A stretch of DNA of 8,717 nucleotides from Patescibacteria group bacterium (GTDB lineage Bacteria > Patescibacteriota > Patescibacteriia > JAACEG01 > JAGUWE01). Below, in pieces: positions 1-5,024 of the stretch (positions are counted from its first letter, which is position 1; each line of letters begins with the position of its first letter). The notes beneath the pieces are model-generated. The model saw only the letters and a list, made by a program, of their open reading frames with translations. It ran no database searches and was not told the DNA's origin. The stretch lies in the NCBI GenBank assembly GCA_020062525.1, contig JAGUWE010000037.1:1-8717 (forward strand). The letters are read 5' to 3'. The translations under genes and the position numbers were made by a program.

Positions 1-55
1 AAGTTCTGATACTATATGGAGTTGCTTTTTTTATACAGATATGTTTAAATTGTAT

Positions 56-77
56 ATTACCAAAATAGGTTGGTAAT
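56..77. promoter_or_regulatory. Inverted repeat upstream of the Ku-like gene (candidate operator or leader hairpin)
   Basis: ATTACCAA (56-63) and TTGGTAAT (70-77) form perfect 8-bp arms around a 6-base spacer. The repeat lies 53 bases before the Ku-like start and overlaps a TATATT hexamer (53-58) that could be a -10 box, although no good -35 stands at the right distance. It could be a repressor site or a small 5' leader hairpin. Only the symmetry is seen; function is inferred. Confidence 0.3.
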
Positions 78-115
78 CCATGCCATGGGGGTGTCGTGGT
101 GAACGCATATTAACA

Positions 116-124
116 AAAGGAGGT
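116..124 (+). promoter_or_regulatory. Strong Shine-Dalgarno site fixing the Ku-like start
   Basis: AAAGGAGGT with AGGAGG at 118-123 stands 7 bases before the ATG at 131. This fixes the start at 131 rather than at the in-frame ATG at 80. Most other genes here lack such a site, so it sets this gene apart from its neighbours. Confidence 0.85.
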
Positions 125-130
125 ACTGTA

Positions 131-943
131 ATGGTAAAAACAACTGCTGAATGGACCGGAGTTATTGTCGTAGGATCTTTTGAGCTTGACTGCCGGCTCT
201 TTGGAGCTACAGGCAGAGCCAAGCCGTTACCATTGAAGATGGTTCACATTGACTGCAAGACGGTCCTGGAGGAAGAGGCGGCTGAGCCTATAGAGAAAGA
301 AGAGAAACCAGAATCAGAGGCGGCAGCTCCGATTGAGACGCGAGAACAGATCTTCTGCCCAAAATGTCAGATACCCCTCCGGGCTGACCAGATCGGGCGA
401 GGGATCGAGACAGAAGTCGGCACCATACTACTCCTTGAGACAGAACTAAATTCTCTGGAGTTCGAGCCAGCAAAACGGGTAACCGCAAATCTTATCGCCG
501 CAGACGATCCCACATTTACTGCAACTGGCTTCGGACGGAGACTCTATGTGATGCCCAAGCCAGCAGCGGTCGGGACTTGGAACCAAGTATTTCATGTGCT
601 GAAAGAAAGCCAGAGAGTGGGCTTCCTCAACCCGATAGTTATCAAAAGGAAGGCCAATGTTGGAATACTTCGGCCGCTCGTCGTGCCCGCGATCGTGTTT
701 GGGGAGGAACGCGCGATACTCGTCCTTGACATGCTCAATGACACGGATTGTCTAAAGGATCCAGCCTCGGTGCCGGATTATCCAAGGATTCTTCCGCCTA
801 TTAATGTGGCGGAGTTGGCTAAACCGATCGCTGACGCACAAGCCGCAATTGGCCGCCTTGATCCCGAACGTTGCGTGAACCCAAAGCGGATTCAAATCAA
901 GAAAGTCCTGACGCAGGCCATGGAGCGATCGCTTAAGAGGTAG
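131..943 (+). CDS. Ku-like DNA end-binding protein, divergent
   Basis: 270 aa, near the usual length of bacterial Ku. Bacterial Ku is a homodimeric ring that threads onto broken DNA ends and recruits LigD for non-homologous end joining. Family-like features in order: an N-terminal AEWTGVIVVGSFEL (6-19), matching the W-x-G-x-I-x-x-G-L start of Ku; HIDC (39-42) and CPKC (76-79), matching the HK-x-C ... CP-x-C pattern; GRRLYVMPK (135-143), matching the K-x-Y-Y-L-x-P strand; VGILRP (177-182), matching the A-x-LRP strand; and LDPERCVNPKR (243-253), matching the FDPEKYKDPYR end of the core. Unusual is an acidic, Glu/Ala/Pro-rich insert at about 47-67 between the two Cys positions. Two sampled 60-base stretches are 53% and 62% GC, above the AT-rich genes downstream, so transfer is possible. 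No ligase gene is in the window. The identification rests on motif recall, not a search. Confidence 0.75.
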   Translation: MVKTTAEWTGVIVVGSFELDCRLFGATGRAKPLPLKMVHIDCKTVLEEEAAEPIEKEEKPESEAAAPIETREQIFCPKCQIPLRADQIGRGIETEVGTILLLETELNSLEFEPAKRVTANLIAADDPTFTATGFGRRLYVMPKPAAVGTWNQVFHVLKESQRVGFLNPIVIKRKANVGILRPLVVPAIVFGEERAILVLDMLNDTDCLKDPASVPDYPRILPPINVAELAKPIADAQAAIGRLDPERCVNPKRIQIKKVLTQAMERSLKR

Positions 944-1078
944 TGGTGGTCTTGCGTTGATTCACACCCAAATAACCAAAGAGCTGAGCAACTCTCTAAA
1001 CTGCTTTTTTCTTTTCTTGATTTTAATTAAAGAATTTGCCGCCAAAGAAAAACTTGAAATTGTTAAAGAACGCGGCGA

Positions 1079-1095
1079 GCCCGCTTGCGGCGGGC
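1079..1095. repeat. GC-rich palindrome, GCCCGC-TTGCG-GCGGGC
   Basis: Perfect 6-bp arms around a 5-base loop in AT-rich surroundings. It belongs by appearance to the same class of small GC-rich palindromes found inside mod and res downstream. It is not followed by a T tract on either strand, so it is unlikely to be a terminator. Confidence 0.5.
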
Positions 1096-1121
1096 GAGTC
1101 GCAAATCACGAGGGCTTTTCC

Positions 1122-1140
1122 TCGCCGCCGCAGGCGGCGA
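1122..1140. repeat. GC-rich palindrome, TCGCCGCC-GCA-GGCGGCGA
   Basis: Perfect 8-bp arms with a GCA loop. TTTT lies just upstream (1116-1119) and AAAA just downstream (1141-1144), so the pairing can extend past a two-base bulge. The T run precedes the stem on either strand, so it does not fit a rho-independent terminator. It is taken as a second copy of the small palindromic repeat class, 26 bases after the first. Confidence 0.55.
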
Positions 1141-1268
1141 AAAATGTTCGAACTAATTTAAGTATACGGAGCCAGCGTGTGATAGGTTCTGGCGACCGAG
1201 AGGCCTATTGTTATTTCGCTTGTAAAAAATTTCCAGAGTCGATGGCTTATTTAATTCAAAAGATTTAA

Positions 1269-1295
1269 AAGGAGGCAGATTATTTCTGCCTCCTT
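1269..1295 (-). terminator. Second (distal) terminator of the XRE gene
   Basis: AAGGAGGCAGA (1269-1279) and TCTGCCTCCTT (1285-1295) form a perfect 11-bp stem with a 5-base loop. Read on the minus strand it is followed by TTTTAAATCTTTT, which suits a rho-independent terminator in that direction. On the plus strand no T tract follows. It lies about 105 bases past the XRE stop, behind a first terminator. Confidence 0.65.
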
Positions 1296-1352
1296 GTGTT
1301 GAGAATTGATGGCTTAAAGTTAACTAGTTGATTAACTACAAAAGAGCAAAAA

Positions 1353-1379
1353 TAACTGAACAATTTTATTGTTCAGTTA
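1353..1379 (-). terminator. Proximal terminator of the XRE gene
   Basis: TAACTGAACAA (1353-1363) and TTGTTCAGTTA (1369-1379) pair perfectly over 11 bp with loop TTTTA. On the minus strand the stem is followed by TTTTTGCTCTTTT, and it lies about 20 bases after the TGA at 1399-1401. The stem is AT-rich, which may explain the stronger second terminator behind it. Confidence 0.7.
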
Positions 1380-1398
1380 AATAAATAGGTTTTCCAAC

Positions 1399-1773
1399 TC
1401 AGATTTTGGGGTACTTTTTATCAACAATTGCTTTGGCCATTTCCATATCGCGGATCGCTTGGTAAGAGAGCTGATATTTGGCGCGAAGATACAAAGCAAG
1501 CTCAGGTAGATCGCTCTCATGGGACTCAATAAAACCGGCTTCTTTCAACATCGACGAAACCGGGATGCCATAGAATTTTGAAAGCTTTACCAAAGTTTCA
1601 ATACCGATGGTCTTGAAGGTATCGCCAGTTTCAATTTTGGCAAGATGACTCGGGGCGAGGTTACAGTTCTTGGCGACACTTCGAATACTCATTCCCTGCT
1701 CTTTGCGGAGCCCTCTGAGATACTTTCCCAGCTTTGTGATTTCGCGTGAGATGTATTTTCTCGGTTTAGGCAT
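1399..1773 (-). CDS. XRE-family helix-turn-helix transcriptional regulator
   Basis: 124 aa. Residues about 14-75 form an XRE/Cro-type helix-turn-helix: LGKYLRGLRKEQGMSIRSVA leads into NLAPSHLAKIETG (recognition helix about 40-49), then the helix LVKLSKFYGIPVSSML. The C-terminal 45 residues look helical and are not recognised. The start at 1773 (MPKPRKYI) is preferred over the in-frame TTG at 1830: the extra 19 codons do not look like protein, and a promoter-like TTGCGT...TATATT lies within them. No Shine-Dalgarno site precedes the ATG. The gene is divergent from the AbiE operon across a 199-bp gap and ends at two tandem terminators. It could regulate itself or the neighbouring operon, which is inference from position. 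AbiE systems normally use AbiEi itself as repressor. Confidence 0.85.
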   Translation of the reverse strand: MPKPRKYISREITKLGKYLRGLRKEQGMSIRSVAKNCNLAPSHLAKIETGDTFKTIGIETLVKLSKFYGIPVSSMLKEAGFIESHESDLPELALYLRAKYQLSYQAIRDMEMAKAIVDKKYPKI

Positions 1774-1894
1774 AGGGCGATTTAATGTAAACCAAATCCA
1801 ATATAATCTGCTATATTCGAAATAACGCAATTCGCAAATAGTAAATTGACCAAAAAACCCTTTATTTGAGGCATAAAAATGAGTTGCCGGTGCC

Positions 1895-1916
1895 CTATAT
1901 CAGTTTATTGATATAG
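1895..1916. promoter_or_regulatory. Inverted repeat upstream of the AbiE promoter (candidate operator)
   Basis: CTATATCA (1895-1902) and TGATATAG (1909-1916) are perfect 8-bp arms with a 6-base spacer, ending 15 bases before the -35 box of the AbiE promoter. Characterised AbiEi antitoxins repress their own operon by binding inverted repeats at the promoter, so this is a candidate site for AbiEi or for the divergent XRE protein. No T tract follows, so it is not a terminator. Confidence 0.45.
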
Positions 1917-1931
1917 TAATTTCTACTGGTG

Positions 1932-1960
1932 TTGACATCGCATTTCACATCTGATACACT
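1932..1960 (+). promoter_or_regulatory. Sigma-70-type promoter of the AbiE operon
   Basis: A perfect -35 TTGACA (1932-1937), a 17-base spacer and a -10 TACACT (1955-1960) preceded by TG at 1952-1953 (extended -10). The expected transcription start is about 1966-1968, only about 5-7 bases before the ATG at 1973. The message would be leaderless or nearly so, which agrees with the missing Shine-Dalgarno site. Confidence 0.65.
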
Positions 1961-1972
1961 TATGTCATAGTT

Positions 1973-2596
1973 ATGAAAAGCAAGAAAAACCTGTTAGAAC
2001 AGCTAAAAAACTTGCCCTACTTCGGCAAAGATACCATTCACCAGCTTGGTGGTCAGTTGGGGCTTAAAGTTAATACGGTTGATACCTACATCAGCCGCTT
2101 CTTGGGATACAAAGATATTTTTAAGCTCAAAAGAGGGACGTATATATCCGCGGATTTTTATAGCAAAAACAAAGACGATATATCTTATCCGTTTTATTTG
2201 GCTAATATTATTTACAAACCCTCGTATGTGAGTTCGTGGGCCGCGCTTCAGTACTATAATCTCACCACAGAGTCGATACGCGCCGTTACTTCAGTAACAC
2301 CTAAGGCTACCAGAACCTACGACACAAAAGTGGGCAATTTTTCCTATCAGTCAATTCAGAAAGAACTATTCACGGATTTTTCTTCAGTGAACGGAAAGTT
2401 TAACTTTTTCATCGCTTCTCCGGCTAAGGCCCTGTTTGATTTACTCTATTTTAAGACCCCCCAGTTTCGTGGAGTTAAGATGGAAAATATTAAATCGCTG
2501 ATTGAAGAGTTACGAATAGATATTGATGAAATGGATAAAAACGAGCAGGATAAATTTTATGAAATGATTAAAAAACACATTAACCATGAACCATGA
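1973..2596 (+). CDS. AbiEi-family antitoxin / transcriptional regulator
   Basis: 207 aa. Antitoxin and autorepressor of a type IV AbiE toxin-antitoxin system, where AbiEi counters AbiEii without a direct complex. Residues about 1-65 form a winged helix: GKDTIHQLGGQLGLKVNTVD followed by YISRFLGYKDIFKLKRGTYI. Residues about 72-167 carry the family's C-terminal pattern: PSYVSSWAALQYYNLTTE (83-100), the TSVTPKATRTYDT block (106-118), G-x-F-x-Y (121-125) and ASPAKALFDLLYFK (148-161, like the usual PEKALLDLL). The stop overlaps the next start as ATGA (2593-2596), implying translational coupling to the toxin. The last codons are made by a tandem heptamer (AACCATG twice). The upstream promoter makes a near-leaderless transcript likely. 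It is first gene of the operon. Confidence 0.85.
   Translation: MKSKKNLLEQLKNLPYFGKDTIHQLGGQLGLKVNTVDTYISRFLGYKDIFKLKRGTYISADFYSKNKDDISYPFYLANIIYKPSYVSSWAALQYYNLTTESIRAVTSVTPKATRTYDTKVGNFSYQSIQKELFTDFSSVNGKFNFFIASPAKALFDLLYFKTPQFRGVKMENIKSLIEELRIDIDEMDKNEQDKFYEMIKKHINHEP
2582..2595. repeat. Tandem heptamer AACCATG x2 at the antitoxin-toxin junction
   Basis: AACCATGAACCATG supplies the last codons of the antitoxin (NHEP) and the ATG of the toxin. The same 14 bases recur exactly inside mod at 6991-7004, again read as NHEP. It looks like a short dispersed repeat that has been used as a gene junction. Confidence 0.55.
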
Positions 2597-3876
2597 GTGA
2601 ACAGATTTTAACTACATTAAAACGGAAACTTGACGATCTTGCCGCCTATGGCGAGCTTGATGCCGAAACGCGTCGTAATGTTCTTAAAGAGGAGTTGCAG
2701 TTTTATGCGCTCAATTTTATTTACCACCATTCGGAATACAGCAAATGGATTATGTATGGCGGTTCTGCCCTTCGCATCATTCACGGACTTGATCGCATGT
2801 CGGTTGATTTGGATTTTGAAGTTTCTCATGCGATAACCGAGAAATTTTTAGAGGAGCTTAAGAATGAAATTGAAGAACACTTCAAAAATACATATGGCGT
2901 TAGGGCTGATTTCCTAACAATAAAAGTAACTACCGGGAGAGGATTACTCCTCAAGTTCCATGTAGGAGAGGAATTAAGTTTCGGCCACCCTTCGAAACAG
3001 GTGCATATAAAAATTGATCTGAATCATTTTGTTGCCCCAAAGACGGTGCATGAGCGCAGACCCATAAATCAGGATCAGCTTTCTTTTGTGATTGTGACCT
3101 ATAATATGTCGGCTCTCATGGCAAGCAAAATTGCGGCTATTTTTCTTCGTGGGACCCGTGGAATTGGAGAAGCCGTTTACGAAGAAAAAGGGCGGGATAT
3201 TTACGACCTTCTCTGGTACATGAATAAAAAGGTAGTGCCGGATTTTGATTACCTCGTGGCCAAAGGGATTGATATAAAAGATCCTCAGGCTCTTTTTGAT
3301 AAGCTTACCCTGCAGATGAATAAGGTTAGTGATGAAAACTTAAAACAGGACCTTATACCGCTTTTTACGAATCGTCCTTATATTGAAAACTGGCTTAAAA
3401 ATTGGAGGGAAAGCTATTTGCGACTTTTTGATGCGTATAAAATTCGCACCGTAACGGAGCTTGAACATATTAGGGTGCATCACGACCTAATGCCAGATAA
3501 CTTCCATTTCATTTACACATACAAAACCGAAAATGACCGGCCAGTTCGAGTCGTTTACACCATCAGCGATTATTGGATCATGTTTCGTGAAGGAGATTTA
3601 TCGATTAAAGAAGATAAAAAAATAAGCGAATTGATTGAGTTTACAAGCACTGGCTCAACCAGCCATCCGCCGTCTCAGGAAAAACTAAAATTGTATGCAA
3701 TGCTTTTCTATCAGAAAACAGAAAGGTATTTCAAAAAAACAAACAAGATTATGATAGGCGATAACATAGCCACTAAAGTTATCAGAATGACCGCCGACAA
3801 TTTAAACCAGAAAGAGCAGATTGTGCTTAATAAGTCGACTCTGCTTTCTTGTGAGTTAGATGATTTATTGAAATAA
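2593..3876 (+). CDS. AbiEii-family nucleotidyltransferase toxin, with long C-terminal extension
   Basis: 427 aa. AbiEii toxins are nucleotidyltransferase-fold enzymes that halt growth or phage production in type IV toxin-antitoxin systems. The signature is clear: MYGGSALRIIHGL (54-66) then R-x-SVDLDFE (68-76), where D72 and D74 are the expected metal-binding pair. A later K179 (SALMASK) and RDIYDLLWY (201-209) match the conserved K and R-D-x-x-D-L positions of the family. Residues from about 270 onward, around 155 in number, are not something I recognise. They contain HIRVHHDLMPDNFHFIYTY and look folded rather than low-complexity. The gene is longer than the roughly 230-310 aa typical of the family as I recall it. 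The start overlaps the antitoxin stop. The next gene, the zinc-ribbon pseudogene, begins 3 bases after the TAA, so it is likely in the same operon. Confidence 0.85.
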   Translation: MSEQILTTLKRKLDDLAAYGELDAETRRNVLKEELQFYALNFIYHHSEYSKWIMYGGSALRIIHGLDRMSVDLDFEVSHAITEKFLEELKNEIEEHFKNTYGVRADFLTIKVTTGRGLLLKFHVGEELSFGHPSKQVHIKIDLNHFVAPKTVHERRPINQDQLSFVIVTYNMSALMASKIAAIFLRGTRGIGEAVYEEKGRDIYDLLWYMNKKVVPDFDYLVAKGIDIKDPQALFDKLTLQMNKVSDENLKQDLIPLFTNRPYIENWLKNWRESYLRLFDAYKIRTVTELEHIRVHHDLMPDNFHFIYTYKTENDRPVRVVYTISDYWIMFREGDLSIKEDKKISELIEFTSTGSTSHPPSQEKLKLYAMLFYQKTERYFKKTNKIMIGDNIATKVIRMTADNLNQKEQIVLNKSTLLSCELDDLLK

Positions 3877-3944
3877 TCTATGCCGACAAAAACAGCAAAA
3901 AAAGAAATACATTACAGGTGCAAAAAGTGCGGCGACGAGATTTA

Positions 3945-4231
3945 CCCCCACACCAAATAAGTATGTTTTATGTCTACATTCTAAAAAGCAAGAAAGATGG
4001 CCAACGTTATACCGGTTCAACGAATGATCTCAAGAATAGGTTTAAGGAACATAACAACGGCAAGGTTCTTTCAACAAAAGCGCGAAGGCCGTTTGAGTTA
4101 ATTTACTACGAAGCATACAAATCAGATTATGATGCAAGAAAAAGAGAAAAGAATTTAAAATTAAGAAGTAGGGCCTTTGCACAGCTAAAGCAAAGAATTT
4201 ATGAAAGTTTGCAATAAATTTGGTGTGGGGG
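3945..4231 (+). mobile_element. GIY-YIG mini-element 1, 287 bp, with terminal inverted repeats
   Basis: The ends are inverted repeats: ACCCCCACACCAAAT (3944-3958) and ATTTGGTGTGGGGGT (4218-4232), 15 bp perfect. The unit carries a single gene, a GIY-YIG nuclease. Its left flank is CGAGATTTA and its right flank starts TG. Joining them restores the zinc-ribbon reading through GAG-ATT-TAT. No target duplication is visible. The outermost A/T pair may belong to target or element, so each boundary is uncertain by one base. It is called an element because a second unit of nearly the same size, ends and target lies 74 bp downstream. Confidence 0.7.
3963..4217 (+). CDS. GIY-YIG nuclease of mini-element 1
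   Basis: 84 aa, a stand-alone GIY-YIG domain of the YhbQ/COG2827 type. The motifs are VYI (4-6) for GIY and YTG (16-18) for YIG. These are followed by STNDLKNRFKEHN (19-31) with the conserved Arg (R26) and His (H30), and DARKREKNLK (57-66) with the probable metal-binding Glu (E62). The ATG at 3963 is chosen because it starts directly at the motif strand (MFYVYILKS). The in-frame GTG at 3918 would run through zinc-ribbon sequence and the terminal repeat. The gene nearly fills its element, from 18 bases inside the left end to 14 bases before the right. The product could nick or cut DNA at the insertion site, in the manner of homing endonucleases, which is inference from the shared target. Confidence 0.9.
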   Translation: MFYVYILKSKKDGQRYTGSTNDLKNRFKEHNNGKVLSTKARRPFELIYYEAYKSDYDARKREKNLKLRSRAFAQLKQRIYESLQ

Positions 4232-4305
4232 TGAACTGGAACACGCACAAAAGCATGACTTACTGCAAATGCGGGGCCCTTAGGCGTTGATGGGTGCGAG
4301 TTTTA

Positions 4306-4590
4306 CCCCCGCACCTTTTGAGGACATGTATTTTGTTTATTTGATACAAAGCATTGCTAAGTCAGATGAAATTTATGTAGGCTCAACCAATGATTTAAGA
4401 AAAAGGCTATTTGAGCACAACAACAAAGAATCAAAATCAACAGCTCGCTACACTCCATGGTGTTTAATTTACTACGAGTCTTTTCTTTCAGAAGAAGATG
4501 CTAGAAAAAGAGAGATGGCGCTGAAACATCATGGGAAGGGCTTGAGTGAACTTAAGAAAAGACTCGAATTCAGTCGCAAAAGGTGCGGGG
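4306..4590 (+). mobile_element. GIY-YIG mini-element 2, 285 bp, with terminal inverted repeats
   Basis: The left end CCCCCGCACCTTTT (4306-4319) is the reverse complement of the right end AAAAGGTGCGGGG (4578-4590) over 13 bp, with one extra C on the left. The outer 10 bases match element 1 (CCCCC[A/G]CACC). The left flank is CGAGTTTTA and the right flank is TTTATG. TTTA is therefore present on both sides (4302-4305 and 4591-4594), either as a 4-bp target duplication or as the last four bases of the element. Removing the unit with one TTTA gives GAG-TTT-TAT-GTG-CGG, the expected zinc-ribbon reading EFYVR. Confidence 0.7.
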
Positions 4591-4652
4591 TTTATGTGCG
4601 GCTTATCGGCGATGAGGTCGATCGAGAAGAAGTTAAGAGAGCTAAAAAATAA
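4326..4652 (+). CDS. GIY-YIG nuclease of mini-element 2, fused to the zinc-ribbon tail
   Basis: 108 aa. Residues 1-88 are a GIY-YIG domain: VYLI (4-7), YVG (17-19), STNDLRKRLFEHN (20-32) and DARKREMALK with the probable catalytic Glu. It is clearly a sister of the nuclease in element 1 (shared GSTNDL, EHNN, LIYYE, DARKRE), but only moderately alike elsewhere. No stop codon precedes the right terminal repeat. Translation runs on through the repeat into the zinc-ribbon gene, adding VYVRLIGDEV and DREEVKRAKK (89-108) before TAA. The ATG at 4326 is preferred because GAGG lies at 4320-4323 and the protein begins at the motif strand. The TTG at 4287 would include host and repeat sequence. Whether the fused tail matters for activity is unknown. 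Confidence 0.85.
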   Translation: MYFVYLIQSIAKSDEIYVGSTNDLRKRLFEHNNKESKSTARYTPWCLIYYESFLSEEDARKREMALKHHGKGLSELKKRLEFSRKRCGVYVRLIGDEVDREEVKRAKK

Positions 4653-4655
4653 ACT

Positions 4656-4778
4656 ATGAATTCCGATCTAACATTTATTACAAACGAAAAGAATCAAACA
4701 CTCCTGGATAGATTCAAGGTGCTTATTAAAGACACTCGGTTTTTTGATGGGGAGATTTCAGATATCAAAAAATACTAA
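4656..4778 (+). pseudogene. N-terminal stump of a large helicase (possible)
   Basis: A 40-codon frame, MNSDLTFITNEKNQTLLDRF then KVLIKDTRFFD, followed by GEISDIKKY and TAA. The first 31 residues resemble, from memory, the start of large SNF2/DEAD-type helicases with an N-terminal PLD-like domain, which are common in defence loci of these bacteria and usually continue as VGYF after FFD. Here the similarity stops at FFD (about base 4748), which suggests that an internal deletion removed the gene body, leaving unrelated or C-terminal codons. It begins 3 bases after the preceding TAA, with the same TAA-ACT-ATG junction seen before res. Expression is possible but a function is doubtful. Confidence 0.45.
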
Positions 4779-4782
4779 AAAT

Positions 4783-4791
4783 TGATAAAAT
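4783..4791 (+). promoter_or_regulatory. Extended -10 promoter of the mod operon, probable leaderless start
   Basis: TG-A-TAAAAT (4783-4791) is an extended -10 box ending 6 bases before the mod ATG at 4798, so transcription would start at or next to the ATG. No clear -35 is visible, which extended -10 promoters can tolerate. No Shine-Dalgarno site precedes mod, in keeping with a leaderless message. Confidence 0.45.
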
Positions 4792-4957
4792 ACACTTATG
4801 ACCAAAGAACAAAAATTTTATAAAGCGTTACAAGATGTATTTATCGGCGCCAAGATTGAAGGCAAAGGCGGTTTTGTTAATTTGATGAGAATAAAATCAA
4901 ATTACTACCGCAAGATTGAAGACATCCTCAAAAAAGATATTGAAACGGCTCTCAAAA

Positions 4958-5024
4958 GCCCTGCCTGTGCGGGCGAGCCGCACCTGTCTGCCGTGCCAAC
5001 GGCACAGGTAGACGCAGACAGGCA
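4958..5024. repeat. Compound GC palindrome in frame within mod
   Basis: CCTGTCTGC (4983-4991) and GCAGACAGG (5014-5022) are perfect 9-bp arms. Inside them GTGCC (4993-4997) and GGCAC (5001-5005) pair, and ACCTGT/ACAGGT offers an alternative pairing. An outer TGCCTGT (4962-4968) matches ACAGGCA (5018-5024). It inserts about 22 codons (SPACAGEPHLSAV and on to DADRHP) between TALK and KFRDEL with no frame change. It may be two nested copies. Confidence 0.65.

Larger units (their letters stand above)
944..1398. other. Intergenic stretch with GC palindromes and a possible gene relic
   Basis: No convincing gene. An open frame runs from a TTG at 957 to a TAA at 1266-1268 (103 codons), with no ribosome site before it and GC palindromes inside it. 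Its last third (1160-1265) reads like protein, with VIGSGDREAYCYFACKKFPE, and may be the tail of a decayed gene I cannot name. A weak terminator for the Ku-like gene may lie at 987-1010 (AGCA...TGCT then six T). The 3' part holds two clear terminators that read on the minus strand. Confidence 0.4.
3880..4652 (+). pseudogene. Small zinc-ribbon protein gene, interrupted twice by GIY-YIG elements
   Basis: Three pieces join into one protein of about 65 aa once the two inserted units are removed. Piece 1 (3880-3944) encodes MPTKTAKKE then HYRCKKCGDEI and the first two bases of a Tyr codon. Piece 2 (4232-4305) completes it and encodes ELEHAQKHDL, then CKCGAL, then GVDGCEF. Piece 3 (from 4595, or 4591 counting a repeated TTTA) continues with VRLIGDEVDREEVKRAKK and a TAA. 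The CKKCGD...HD...CKCGA...VDG order recalls small DUF7695-like zinc-ribbon proteins (family name from memory). Both insertions split a TAT (Tyr) codon after TA. Piece 2 has two net one-base frame slips, near 4263 and at A4282, so the gene is decayed even without the insertions. As the sequence stands, only a 26-aa peptide (3880-3960) would be made from the start. It begins 3 bases after the AbiEii stop. Confidence 0.7.

Noticed and set aside
924..933. AGCGATCGCT palindrome, like the cyanobacterial HIP1 octamer GCGATCGC
   Set aside because: Only one copy was noticed, inside the end of the Ku-like gene, so there is no support for a special role.
957..1268. 103-codon frame as a functional gene
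   Set aside because: TTG start, no ribosome site, and two GC palindromes within; kept only as a possible relic.
1774..1830. Longer XRE start at the TTG at 1830
   Set aside because: The extra 19 residues do not resemble XRE N-termini and overlap promoter-like sequence.
3918..3962. Longer start (GTG 3918) for the first GIY-YIG gene
   Set aside because: The added codons are zinc-ribbon host sequence and the terminal repeat read out of frame.
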